64,000 nucleotides of DNA from Salvator merianae. Lineage: Eukaryota; Chordata; Lepidosauria; Squamata; Teiidae. Below, in pieces: positions 24,884-36,700 of this stretch. The number at the start of each line of letters is the position of its first letter. Positions within the stretch are counted from its first letter, which is position 1. The stretch covers positions 126,825,936-126,889,935 of the forward strand of contig QVOM02000034.1 of NCBI GenBank assembly GCA_003586115.2, given 5' to 3'. Made by a program: the position numbers and the translations under genes. Under the pieces are notes generated by a model. It searched no databases and was not told the origin of the DNA. It saw only the letters and a program-made list of their open reading frames with translations.

Positions 24884-25740
24884 TATAACACTGACAAAGA
24901 CTTTGGAGTCAGTGGCAGCTATCACAGCACATGGAGACAAACTGTTTGGACAAGAGCAAGGAAGAGTGGAGAGTGGAGGGCTCTGAGGTGGGAGGAGAGG
25001 AAACTATGCAGGATTGGACTGTACAAAACAAACAAAACCAAACTATGGCACAATATTTCATTGTCTCTCAAGACAGAAGGATGCCAACAATGCATTATTT
25101 TGTCTTCTGGCTTTTTAAAAATACTTGTTTAACAAGCCTTTGTAACATGTTCTGCTGACTGGCATTTATGTAAGACAGCATAGTCAATCCTTCCATGATG
25201 AGTCCTTTTCCATTTGCATTATTCTTTCATTTTTTAAAGAATATTTTTTCTTAGAGAGAGTCTCTGGAGACCTACAAAATGTGGTATTTGCTTATTATTG
25301 AAGCCCAAGCTCTGCCAGATGTACTTGATTTACACATCAGGTTTTTGTTTTTTTTTTCATTTGTTATTTTGCTTACACTGACTCTAATGCAAACCTACTG
25401 GGATCATGAGGAGAAAGAAGCAGCTATCTTTTCTTAAAATTAATATTTTAAAATTTGCTTGAAGTTTATGTAATAGAAGAATATCCAATCATACACCAAA
25501 TAGCAAGCATATCTCGCTGTTGCCAGGAGCAAATACGAAAAAAAATGGAATTTTTGAAACAGAGACCATACCTTAAAATAAGGAAAGGATGATAAACCCC
25601 CAACTATATTTCCAGCTCTACAAACCCACTCCTGGCAAATGAGTCTTCAGATTATTCCTCCCCAATGTACAATTAATTCTTTTCTTAATAAACATTGAGC
25701 TTCTTGGGAGAAGGGCTGAAAAGGCCAACCTAGATAGACA

Positions 25741-25760
25741 TTGATTGATTGATTGATTGA
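25741..25760. repeat. (TTGA)5 simple repeat
   Basis: Five perfect TTGA units lie immediately before an L2 relic on its 3' side; the position fits the simple-repeat tail of a minus-strand L2 insertion. Confidence 0.85.
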
Positions 25761-26430
25761 CTGGATTTATATAGCACAGATTTCCAAAAACTCTATGTGA
25801 TTTACAAGAAAATAAAGAAATAAAATCTGTGTGTGAAAATAATCACAGTAATTAACAGTCAGCCTATTGAACAACATCAAATGTACAGGTGAAAAAATGG
25901 GATCCACTTCCGTGAAGGAGCCGCTTGTTTCTCCATTCCAGAGAATGGGGGCTGTGAGGAAAAAGGCTCTCTTCCTGGCCCTGGTTCAGATACCACACCA
26001 GGGCCAGGCATTTTAAGGTCAAAAGCATGAGCCAAGTGCACAGGATGGGTTACTGATTGGGTGGGAGAAAGAGGCTCAGACATATTGAGGAGTTGAGTGC
26101 TGTAGAACTTTGAATTGCACCTGGCAGCAAACAGGCAACCAGTGCAGCAACAGAAGCAGTGGAGTCATTCTCTCATATTTCCTGTGGTTAGCTAATAAAT
26201 GGGCTGCTGCATTTTGGAGCTTCTGGCTCATCTTCAAAGATAGTCAGGCAGAGTGCCTTGCAATAGTCCAAATGGACCTGAGTCACTGGGACCAGAGTCT
26301 GTTGGTTTAGATAAACATGGAGCTGTCATACTAACCATAGTTGTACCACTGATTACACTTGTTCAAAAAGGGAAGATGGATCTATGAGAATCCCAGGATC
26401 ATGCACTTTGTCCTAGTAGGGAAGAACCTT
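25757..26430 (-). mobile_element. Relic of L2-clade LINE 3' half
   Basis: The plus strand carries, in order, GGATTTATATAGCAC (tail), GGCTCTCTTCCTGG, CATTTTAAGGTCAAAAGCA, TTTGAATTGCACCTGGCAGC, GGCTGCTGCATTTTGGAGC and GAGTGCCTTGCAATAGTCCA. These parallel the antisense of the L2 copy at 38990-39640 (GCTGCATTTTGGACTACCTG, GCATTGCAGTAGTCGA). Many mutations; no open frame remains. Confidence 0.72.
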
Positions 26431-27059
26431 CCCTCCCAACCATATACTAGATATTACATTAATTAAATGGTTGACAGAAAATGTCAGGTGATATATGTAT
26501 ATAAAAAAAAGTATCCAGGATAGATATTTCCAATAGTATTGCAGCATTCAGAAAGCGGACATTTGATTCTCCTCTTCCAGGCCACAGCATTAAGAACCAG
26601 CATTAAGAAAAAAGGGACACTTTTCCTAATTTTAACTGCTGACAGAGAAAAAATTGTGTTAGGATCATGACTGAAGAAGATCTTCCACTGCAAAATCATT
26701 CACAGACATAGGATTATTTAAAAAGAAAAAAACCAAAAACTATTTATTTCTCTACTAGCCACATAATTAATACGAAGTGTAATATTTTAGTATTGTGTTG
26801 CATGTATGCAAAGTCTGGGCAATGACAAAGGCCAACATCTGGATTCTTTTGAACTTTGCTGCTGGAGCACTATGAGTACCATGGATAGTAGAAAGGTCAA
26901 TCAGTGGTTTCTTGACCAAATAAAAAGTCAATATTCATTAGATGCACAAATGGCCAGGCTTAAATTGACATACTTTAGGTCATAATAGAAGATAAAACAC
27001 CCTAGAAAACACAGAGATACTAGGAAAAATAAAAGGAAGACAAAGAAGAGACCAGCTAG

Positions 27060-27200
27060 TAGATGGATAGACTGAATCACGACAGCAAAGAAAACCTCCC
27101 TGGAAGACCTAAGAAAAATTGCAGAAGACCAGTCAGTCTGGAGGAAGTCAGTCTTTATGGTTGCCAAGAATCAGCTGTGACTAGATGCCATCAAGCAAGG
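27060..27200 (+). mobile_element. Possible retroelement C-terminal scrap
   Basis: A short forward frame reads MDRLNHDSKENLPGRPKKN, and a neighbouring frame reads WRKSVFMVAKNQL followed by a stop and LDAIKQGN. The pattern (basic GRPKK block, WR...VA...LD ending) resembles C-termini of some non-LTR retrotransposon proteins, but I cannot assign a family. Confidence 0.25.
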
Positions 27201-28200
27201 AAACAAGTAATATCTGGCCATAAACAGTGGGGAAAGGGACGTGACTTTGCCACTGTGGCAATCTATACTAGAGTCAGCAAAATAAGTACTCCATGTCTGA
27301 ATAAGCGATAATACTTCTCTACTCTTGATTTATTTCTGCTCCTGAACCTCCTTGATTCTGTGTCTACTCTTGTAGTTTTCCATTCCTCCTAGCTTCCTTA
27401 TAGCATCTTTTTTTTGTTCTCTGCCACTCCTGAGTGACAGAAATTTATCAAGGAGTAATATTATTCATCTGGGATTTTGGCCCAATTAAATGCTTTTTAG
27501 GAAACTATCTAGAGTAACAGAACATACGACACATTAGATGTGCAATGTAAATCTCTGGGAGTTTCCAAATAGTGTGGAGAAAAACCAACTTTAACAGCAA
27601 CAAAAAGAATGCCAATATTTGTTCACAATGGCACAAAAGGTGTTGCCAGAGTAAGCTGAGGAAAAGGTGGGGCTTTTCACCTTTTCTCTGGCCCATAAAA
27701 AATTCCAGGTTAAAGAATCCAGTGCTGTGCCATTGCTTGTGTTGGCACAGTAAAAAAACAACAGTGGACTTTTGAAGAAAGTGAGGGAACTCCCATTCTT
27801 TCTTAAATCTGATCTTTCAGGAGCTGAAAAAAGAGTCTGTTATTTGTCAGGTAAGGCTAATTATATACAGGACTATAAACTGTGAAAGTCAAAACACTTT
27901 TAAAGCAGCAGTAGTCAGTGTAATATTCTCCAGATACTCCTAGAATTTATCATCCCTCATTCTTGAAAATTGGCAGCACTCGCTTGGAAGACAGGAACTG
28001 AATTTCATCATCATTTGGATGCTTTTTATAGATGTATCAATGCTCTAAGCTTGCATTGATTTCATACAATATTGCTTAAAAGTTACAATTTGCCCCAAAG
28101 AAACTTTAAAATGTGAGTTTATTGATATAATACAGAAATATGAATCCATCATTGTCCTTCCCTGCAGAAAGTAATAAAGTATTCTGTATTAATATCTCAC

Positions 28201-28372
28201 CTAAGGGATCATAAACTTCAATTGCTGGAGAAGGACCACTCAGTGACACTGTAACCTCTTTCAAGCTAGGATCAAAAGGGATTTGCCAAGCATTTACTGC
28301 TGAAGCCAAATGGTCTGTGGACAGGAGATGAACTTTGGATGCTTGCACTGCTTCTTCTACCCATTTCAGTAC
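28201..28372 (-). CDS. HMCN1: HMCN1 exon: VWA-to-Ig linker, part 1
   Basis: This 172-bp exon (57 codons plus 1 nt, phase 0 to 1) runs from [18 protein letters not shown] to IEVYDPL. The acceptor AG is at 28374-28373 and the donor GT at 28200-28199. [19 protein letters not shown] is a hallmark of the hemicentin linker that follows the VWA domain. It corresponds to about human residues 208-264. The exon is isolated: 5.65 kb of intron lies downstream and 32 kb upstream, and two oppositely oriented copies of one hAT element lie in those two introns. Confidence 0.96.
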
Positions 28373-30432
28373 CTGCAGGGAAAGATAAAACCAACAGCTT
28401 AATGTTATAGTTCACTGAATGCATCTCTTGTGCTGCAGTGCTCCTATCAAACCAGGACTGAAGTGTTCAACAGTTTAAACAGTTCTCAGAGTCCATCTAA
28501 AATTTTAGACAGCTTTCACATTCTACACATTAGCGCAGAATACAAGGTTCACTGCCTGGCCCAAATCAGATGATCTGGGCCAAGTGACAGAGACCTCACC
28601 AACAGCCATCCACATAATGGCTGCCAGTTCTGGCCTAACTGTGAAGCCTGGGAATGAAAATTCCTAGCCTCCATAGTTGCTGGTGAGGGACATTTTCATG
28701 GCACACCCATAAGTGCTCCCTTTCTGAGGCCATTTCCTGACCCTGGTGAAAAGGTGCCAGACTCCATGTACTGCTTGGCTGGTTGCATGGTGAACATCTG
28801 AACCAGGCCATACTCAGCAACACTTGATTTTTCAGTATGATTTCTTCAGCATGATTTTTTCACCAGGGCCATGCATCTAGAGCATTCCCAGGAGGCATGG
28901 CCTCTTAGAGATGACTCTACTATGAGACCCTGGGTTTCCTGGGGTCAACTAGTGCAGTCCCCAAGGACTGTGTGGAAGCTGTGTTATAATCCCACCCATT
29001 TTTATGGTGACCAATTTCCTAATCAAAGGCATTATACTCTCTCCCTGTTCAAAGCCATTCACACTGACATTCACACTGGGCTGGAATGACAGAGAATTTC
29101 TGGGCTGAAGAGAAAGTTGCCATCTGTAATAAGGGACCAAACTTTTGTATGTGTACAAAAAAAAAAAAAAATTGCCTGCACTGCAAGCTATGACTACTGA
29201 AATTCTCTCTTCTGCACATCTATTAAAGTTGAGGCAGCCCTGTTCTCTTTTCCACATGGTAACCCTAGACAAGACCACTGTCATGCCAATATTATACTAT
29301 TGTTTCCTGAAAGGCGTTTTAACTTTATTTACATACCCAAGACATACAGTTGAGTCTCCTCCAAATTGTTCAAAATTAGGCTTGTGCCAAACTACAGTTC
29401 ATTAAAAATGAACTGCCTAGAGCAGTCTGGAACTGTCAGGTGCCACTGGACAACCCTGGACTTTCTACAGCACCTGCAGTCTACTTTGTAGCAGAAGAAC
29501 CCAGTGCCAGAAACTCACATCTCCAAAACACAGCCGCCACCATTATTCGTCTGTCCATGGGCAGAGAGATGTTATGCATCATCATGGAAGTGCAAAGAGA
29601 CTCAATATAACTTTGTCCGCACCTACATAATGATGTCATATGCAAGAGTGATGTGGCCCCACCCACAGAAAGACAAATAAGGATGGTAATCATGTTTGTG
29701 AGGTAAATTCCCTGCATCTTTTACATTACCGAAGTAGGCTGCAGGTGTCATATAGAGCACAGGTTTTTGAGTGAGGCAACTAACAGTCCAAAGCCTCTCT
29801 AAGCAGTTCATTTCTTGTGATCAGCAGTTCAGCGCAAACCTATTCAAAATGCATTTCCCTGTAGAATGTAAATCATAAATCCACTTTGATTGTCCAAAGT
29901 TTAAAGCTGCCTGTAATCATTTGAAAATAACCAGCTGCATTTCCTAAAACAGTTTTGGTTCTTGTTTTTAAGGCAACTTAGGCCACGGTCACACCAGACT
30001 TCTATAATCCAAAATGTCCCCACATTAAACTTGAGTCCCTGATTGGCTTGTTCACACCCACACAAAATAATGCTCACCCACACTTATTTTCCTCTTTACA
30101 CTTTAGTTCCCAGTCCTCTGTCAGCTTCTTTTCCCATTCCTTGCATACTTTTTATTCTCTCCTGCTGATTGGCTCCTTCCCTGCCAATCAATTCTTAGTT
30201 TGTGTTTGGGTATGGTGAGGGTTTCTTCATCTCCTCTCTTTTCCTTCCCATACCTTCCCCTGCTCAGCCCCTCAAGGTATTTCCCCAACATTGGGTTGAC
30301 TTTTTTAAAAAAAGTTCCTACCATACAAGTACTGAAGCTTCTCTGCTTTCCCCCAGAAACCTCCAGTAAAGCTATTAGGTTATATAAACTATTCCCTGCA
30401 GTCTGACATTAATTGAGATAAGGAAGGACACA

Positions 30433-30433
<1 letters not shown>

Positions 30434-30474
<41 letters not shown>
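30434..30474. repeat. (AC)n microsatellite
   Basis: About 20 perfect AC units. The minus-strand open frame of 207 codons over this region exists only because the repeat lacks stops; its Cys-Val run is the translation of the microsatellite. Confidence 0.97.
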
Positions 30475-30475
<1 letters not shown>

Positions 30476-31513
30476 CAGGGCAGGACATCCATTCACAAAA
30501 GAGAAATAGAGAGAAAAAAACAATAGCAATTGTTCCCTCCCTGCTGCAAAGAGTGGTAGAAATTGAGAACAAGAGAAAGGGGTGTGTGGAAGGGGATTTG
30601 TTACTATTATCTTACAATTGGCAGGGAAGTATAAAGCAGACAGGGCAAAAGATGAGCAAGCCTGGGAGGAATGAAGGGAGAAATGTGGAAGAAAAGATAT
30701 TTCCCCTGTTTCCAAGGAAAGCAGAGTAGAATACAAGGGGATGGGGGGTGAAGAGAAGCAGATAGCCTGGGCTCTTAAAGCACCCTGGGCTCTAAAACCA
30801 ACCTGAGGCTTTGAGTGCAGATTAAAAGAGGGCAACAAATATTTTCCTTCTTTATCCCTGTCTGATTTTGTGGTGAACTCCATCCCTCCCAGTCTCAAAC
30901 AGTAATTGGCTGGACAGGGTAAGAGAAAATGCTTCCCCTGCTCAGTAAAAATGTATATGAAATGCCCCCTATAGTCCTTCTCAGGGTTCACACTCTGAAA
31001 AAACAACCACACTAAAGAAATAAATGGATTCAGTGCTGAGATAATCTGAAGAAAGGAAAGTACTAGATGGGAGGGGATAGTACAAATATAAATCCAAATG
31101 TTCTTTTTAAGTGTGATCCCTCATGGCCAGAGATGGCCTGAAGACTTCCTATTTAACAAGTGTGACCACAACCTTAAAATTATAAACAGCAACTGGTTAA
31201 GCATGAGGCAGTTTCCACTGCCAGATCTATTACATTTTTATCATTATAATAATTCTTTTTATGTATTTGTCATCTAAAGTTATGATGCTGCTCACTTCAT
31301 TTTGTGTTCCATTCAGCAGAATCATGCTCTGTAAGATTATTTCTGCAACTCATCCATATGGTCAACTGTCAGTCTGTGTTAAATAGGACTCGTGCATAAA
31401 CCACACAGAATAGCAATCAAAACCTCAGAAGCCAATAATCTCCAGAACTCAGCTAGTTTACAATATTTATCCAAAATGTGCTTGTTCTCTTCCTGCTCCA
31501 TCCTGCTCCATCC

Positions 31514-31755
31514 AGCCTCTAATGTTGCTTTCACACATAGAAAAAAAGACTCAAAAGTGCTTCAGAGATGCTAATGTGTGGCCCTCGTGTTCTCATCCCA
31601 TCTCTAATCCACATTTTCTAGTCTAAAAAGTTCATGAGAGGGAGGAGGGGACAGACTGGCATTAGAACCATCCCACCTGCAAATCATCTAAAAACCATCT
31701 CAGATAAACTTCCTTGTTCATTTGTTTGTTTGTTTACTCCGTGTGAATGAAACCT
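31514..31755 (+). repeat. Dispersed short repeat, copy 2 of 3
   Basis: It shares with 2275-2400 the ordered strings CTCAAAAGTGCTTCAGAG, GTGGCCCTCGTGTTCTCATC, CCCATCTCTAATCC and GTTCATGAGAGGGA, and ends near GTGTGAATGAAACCTGAG. Members of this group look like a non-autonomous DNA transposon. A (TTTG)3 run lies inside at 31722-31735. Confidence 0.5.
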
Positions 31756-32445
31756 GAGTTATACCTATAATTTTACTGATACTGCCCAAGCTTGCCATGG
31801 TGCTGCATGTCTGAATCTAGGCCTTGCCCCTACTCAAGAGGCCCATGTTTTTTTACAATCATGACTAAAGGTTTCATATTTTCCCTGCAGCTGGCAATGC
31901 TCTTGTTGTTAAAACGTCTGTGTAATAGTTGGCACAGAGGTTCATATAAATTGGGGGGTTTTCCTCCCAGTTTGGGTTCATATCCCTTGGGATTGAAATT
32001 CAAGGACTGAAGGGGAAAGAGAAGGGGGGAAAATCTACACACACACACACACCATCAAACTACTAGGAGTGAAGTAAAAAACCATGCCAGAACGAAGTCT
32101 TGAAAAGCAAACTGGAATTCAAGTTCATAAACTCTGATATGTTACATGTGGCTTTGAGTTTCTCTGCTTTTGAGCTGGTCTGAAAATATTCATATTACAC
32201 AGTCCTTTCTCGCACTGCTTTAGTGTTACCAGTGGGGGCAGAGGGGGGGAAATATGCCAGGGCAAGCAGATCTGACTCCAGATTTGGGAAAGCCATGCAA
32301 AGAATGCTTATAAGTATTCCCTTTCTACTGGTTGTTGCACTTCACAATAGTGGCAGGGAGCAGTGCTCCGAGGAAAATTCATTGGCTAAAGTCGCCATTT
32401 AAACTCTCCATGATGCCTCAAGGTGATGATTATTTCTTTTGTTTT

Positions 32446-32801
32446 CACTGGCGTAGCAAGGGGGGTGCGCAGGGGGCGGTGCGCACCGGGCGGCACCTTG
32501 TTGGGGGCGGCGCCCGCCTTTGAGCTGGGCCCTCCCGCCCGCCCTGCGTCCGGTTGGCCTTTAGGCGGCTTACCGGCACGTCCGCCGCTCGCTCGCCCCG
32601 CCCGCCGCTCGCTCGCCCCGCCCCGCCCGCCGCTCGCTCGCTCGCTCACCGTGCCGGCTGGCGTGCGCGCGCACGGCCATCATCACGGCGGCAGCGGGAG
32701 TAGGCGTCCTGCAGGGCGGGGCGTCCTGCAGGGCGGGGCGTCCTGCTCAGCTGTCGCCGTTCGGTCCGCCCCGGGTGGCGGAACATATAGCTACGCCGCT
32801 G
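32446..32801. mobile_element. GC-rich hAT-type element with 8-bp target duplication
   Basis: The 356-bp element begins CACTGGCGTAGC and ends GCTACGCCGCTG, inverted repeats of the CAGnGGCGTAGC kind. It is flanked by the perfect 8-bp duplication TTTGTTTT at 32438-32445 and 32802-32809. It is extremely GC- and CpG-rich inside an AT-rich intron. Internal tandem repeats are visible: CGCCGCTCGCTCGCCCCGCC-like units at about 32580-32645 and GGGGCGTCCTGCAGG units at about 32700-32745. The long open frames over it (139 codons forward, 87 codons reverse) are products of GC content. Confidence 0.9.
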
Positions 32802-33185
32802 TTTGTTTTAGGATGCCTCCAGATGGCAGGAAGCAATTGTAGGATCTGAAGAACATCCCATGATTGTCTCTTGCTGCCCCTGCAAGATGTGGGAGGCAAT
32901 CATGGGTTCTTGCCTCTATCTGCAGCTTTTTTCATGATTGTTCCAATTGCACTGGACAACACCCAAGTGCCTTACTTCCTTTCCCTTTGTTCTTTTATGT
33001 ACCTGGATGACATCCAGGTATATGCAACAGGAACTGTCATGAAAAGAACTAGCAGACAGAGTTACGCAATCACCATTACAGTAAAACCCGGCACCATTAC
33101 CATATTTCCCTTAATAGCGATATTACAGAATATCACCTCCATATCCCAGGACTGTATTGGTAATACCACAATTTGGAGGCACCCT

Positions 33186-33370
33186 CATTTATTATATTTA
33201 ATTTATTTATGTACCACCCTATACTGCAGTCTCATAGTAGTATTGACAGGTCAAAAGAAAATAGAAAATAAAGAGATAAAAAAAAAAAAACTATAATAAC
33301 CTCAATTATCAAAACCCAGATTAAACAAATGCATTTTTTGCTAGGTCGTTCACCCACCAAGCCCCTGAAA
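33186..33370 (-). mobile_element. Possible L2 3'-tail relic
   Basis: TTTATTTATGTACCACCCTATACTG, then a poly-A-rich block, then CAAAACCCAGATTAAACAAATGC has the layout of the antisense L2 tail (ATTTAT, CCRCCC, AT-rich block). It is weak and short. Confidence 0.35.
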
Positions 33371-34169
33371 TTATGGTCAGTTAAGAACACTGGACTCAAG
33401 TTAAATTGTTAAGATGGATTGGTCTTTCTTAAAAAGGTATCCAGAGCAAATGTCAACTTGCCTGTGTGTTGAGATCCTAGCGATTATCTAAGACAGGAGC
33501 TGCATGGTATTGTAATGGTATCACATAAGCACTTGAAAGCCACAGAGACTGCATATCCCTATGACCATTGAGCAAACATTGTTCAGTAACACTTCAATGG
33601 CTTTTGCTGCTCTTTCACACCACTACTGCTCCCCTGTGAAGTGCAGACTTACCTATATCATTTCCATAGAGACAAATACACAAAACAGCCAACTTCTGGG
33701 GCCAAGTCCTGTGCCTCCCCTAACAGTCCCAGCCAGACACATCTAAGCCTGGGAGTGAAAGTTCACAGAACATTTCCACGGCCAGAAGGGGGGGGGGGAA
33801 TTGCAATCAGCACACTTCCTGCTGTTAGGAAATGCCCTTATAGTGGCAGGAACTGCCATCATGCAGGTCTTGCCTATGATTGGCAAGTACTAACACCAGC
33901 CCTGAATCAATGCCTAAACAACAGAATGTGCCACTGGTCATATTTTCTTATGATCACATAAGAGGACTACTGGGGGTAGTACTCATACTTTTCTGTGTAG
34001 GCAGAGGGAGGGCTTCTCTTTCCCTTTCCAACCAATGTCTGACCTTGTGAGTGTTCAAAGGGGAAGTGGCATCATCCCCCACTGCTTCCTTGCCTCACAT
34101 TACCACCTGCATTTTTTCCCCATTTTTGTTACAACCTAGATTTTCACAAGTGCACAGTTCTGCACATTC

Positions 34170-34510
34170 TTAGGGTCTGTTAACACTTTGGGCTAGCAAA
34201 CATCAAGCATGCTTACTAGCCAAGTGCGTCCACACTTGGCAGAGGTCCAAGCGGCTGGCAGCAGACTTCATCTACCACCGCTGGTGCAGTAAATAGCAGT
34301 CTGCAACCTTACCTGAAGCTCAAAATGAGCTTCAGGTAAGATTACATTCACACTTACCTGCACCACAGCAATGACCATCTTGTGGGTGATGTGCCCATCA
34401 CGCATGTGCAATGGGGCAATTGGGCCCAAATGGGCCCGCATGATGCCCCAATTCAGCCCACAATGCCCTGATCCAGCCTGTCTCTCTTTCACACAAGCAC
34501 TCATTCACAG
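34170..34510. repeat. Palindrome-centred segment, possible DNA element
   Basis: A perfect 15-bp inverted repeat with a 3-nt loop lies at 34308-34322 and 34326-34340 (CTTACCTGAAGCTCA and its complement). Flanking sequence is richer in GC than the intron and includes partly palindromic strings (GGGCCCAAATGGGCCC at 34423-34438). The whole may be a folded-back non-autonomous element, but no borders are defined. Confidence 0.4.
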
Positions 34511-35125
34511 ACCAGTAATATCATGAACAACTATTATTTCCACTTCTCCAAATTTAGCACAAAACCTATTACAAAATTATCTTGCCATGACCACCAAGAG
34601 TCCTGAGACCTTCAAGTATACGGTGAGATAAAAATGCAAATAAAGAAATACAGAAAAGTAATTCTATAAAAATAGCTATTTTCTCACATTTTACATTTGA
34701 ATTAACTGCTGAAATCGACTTTCAGCAGCTAATAGCATATTTAATCATTTCAGTTATTATCAAACAATAATAATGTCAAGAAACATGCAACTAAATAACA
34801 TATAAACCTCTTTACCAGTTAACATTACTTAAGCAACAGCAGAAGATAAAAGAGCAAAGAGAGGCTGAGGCCTACATTTCCTTCTGTGTAAAAAGTAACA
34901 GAAACGTTTTTACACATATTGGGTGGGTGGGTGAGGCTATAGCTTAGTGTGAAGAAGGCTTCCCCTTCTGTCTCAATTCTCACTTTTCCTCCTCACTCAG
35001 GAGGTGGTTGTGAAATTACACAAAGGACTTCAGATAAATTACTTATAAGTGCTCTTGACTTAATTTTGTGCTCTCCCCCTCATTTTGTTTTTGGCCCTGC
35101 CTGGCCATTTGCTTGCTGTTGACAA

Positions 35126-35470
35126 TACAGTGCTCCCTTCTTACTCATGAGGGCTAGGTTCCTATAAAATGCTGTGAGTTTCAAAATTATAAATAAAAAG
35201 TCATTGTGCCTATGGGAATCTGGGGGTTAAGAGAACTGGCATCTGTGGCCATGTCTCCACAGCTGTGGGAGGATGCCTACTCTGCCATTTCTCCAAGATC
35301 TTCCTGGTCTCTATTTTGGACCATGTGGACATCTCACAAACTGGTGAATGTGGCACTTCTTGGGAGAGAGCTATTTCATGCCTTTAATCCCGGGCACTTC
35401 AGACAGGTGACACACTGGAGAGTGTGTTGTGCATAGGGACACAATAATTGAAGCCGTTGTCCCCTATTGA
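35126..35470 (+). mobile_element. Possible pogo/Tigger-like end, copy 2
   Basis: TACAGTGCTCCCTTCTTACTC, then GGTTCCTATAAAATGCTGTG, then CCTATGGGAATCTGGGGGTT matches the order seen at 7486-7605. The TA before CAGT fits a TA target. The right terminus was not located. Confidence 0.3.
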
Positions 35471-36516
35471 ATTAATTGGGGGCACAGACAGAAAGGTTCA
35501 AGGGGCAAAAACTCTGCTTGCTCTTTATATTTCAGAATTCCACCAGAACCACAAATCCAGTCTTACAGACTCTTTGGAGAACTCACACACCAGCTTTACG
35601 GGACCACAGGAGTTCTGATTTCAGAAGTGCCTGTAAGATTGCGAACTTTAAAACTGAGCCAACTGAGCAGGACTTGTCAACTGCACAAGATCTTAGCCTA
35701 CAAAAAAATAAGAAATAAAATTTGACAAATCTCTTATCTTTAAAGAAACTCAGCAATGAAGATGCTTGGGAGCAGGCAAAGGAAGGGTGAAATAATCTCA
35801 CATAAAAACACCAGCCAAGCAACACAGAAAACGTGTCATTTTGGTCCCCCTCTCACATCAGTATGGACCAATCTGCCTGGGACCTCTTAATGGCTGCAGT
35901 GCAGATACCACTTTGAATCATTTTGAGGCTCCTAGTATACTTGCTGGTCCAGTATGCCAACATGGAATTGCCCTTTGTTTATCTTCACTGATTTCTGTCT
36001 TTCCCTTGCAATATTCAGTTATTGTTATATTCTTGATCATTTTTAACTAATTGTAAATATCTTACTCATGAAATTAGTTTTTCGCCTGAATCTTTCAACA
36101 ATTTGGTTTTTCCCTTACACACCTACACTGAAACTCTCTCATACCCTCTTAGGTTGGCACATTCCCAATTGGGGTATCAATGACACAGTTTCATGTTCAA
36201 GCATGTACTTTTCTAGTATATTCTGTCCTTCCATTTTGAAACCTAAGCACTAATCCTCAGATACTCTTTTAAAAATTAGTTCCAATCACACATTCATTCA
36301 CACAATTCTTCTGTTGTATGCCTCTGCTGGATGAAACCACATTTTACAAATGTCATCTACAGTGTGAATTATCCATTCGTAAAATCAATTTTACAAATAG
36401 AAAAACTGTGACAAAATCTCTCTGCTCCACCTACTTAACCATAAATTTCTTACAGTGTCATCAAGAATGTAGAGAAGTGCTTAAACCTTTTTAAAAGATG
36501 AATGGAAACAGATATT

Positions 36517-36700
36517 AGAACATAAGAATATAAGAAGAGCCCTTCTGGATCAGGCCGCATCCCATCTAGACCAGCACCCTGTCTCACACAGTGGCCCACC
36601 AATCCCTTCTGGGCAATCTTAAACAGAAACAAAACCTTCACCTTCTCTCAACTCTGTGCAAACAACCTTTAGAGGCAGTTATCTAGGCATTCATTCTCAT
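36517..36700 (-). mobile_element. CR1 3'-end fragment
   Basis: Read on the plus strand, AGAACATAAGAATATAAGAAGAGCC followed by TCTGGATCAGGCCGCATCCC, ATCTAGACCAGCACCCTGTC, CACAGTGGCCCACCAATCCC and AAACCTTCACCTTCTC is the reverse complement of the CR1 3' UTR at 11280-11424. Confidence 0.85.

Larger units (their letters stand above)
22547..28200 (-). other. HMCN1 intron (5654 bp)
   Basis: Phase 1 intron containing a CR1 tail fragment (22660-22770), the CpG-rich hAT element at 23742-24883, a (TTGA)5 run, an L2 relic (25757-26430) and a possible retroelement scrap (27060-27200). The stretches 22860-23730, 24900-25735 and 27310-28200 show nothing I can name. Confidence 0.8.

Noticed and set aside
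24603..25132. Forward open frames of 127 and 140 codons
   Set aside because: They start inside the CpG-rich hAT element, run through its end into intron, and contain no transposase or other known motif.
30389..31012. Reverse open frame of 207 codons
   Set aside because: It is kept open by the (AC)n microsatellite (Cys-Val run); the rest has no motif, homologous exon or splice context.
32423..32842. Overlapping GC-rich open frames on both strands (139 and 87 codons)
   Set aside because: They lie within the GC-rich hAT element; Ala/Arg/Pro/Gly runs on both strands are due to composition.
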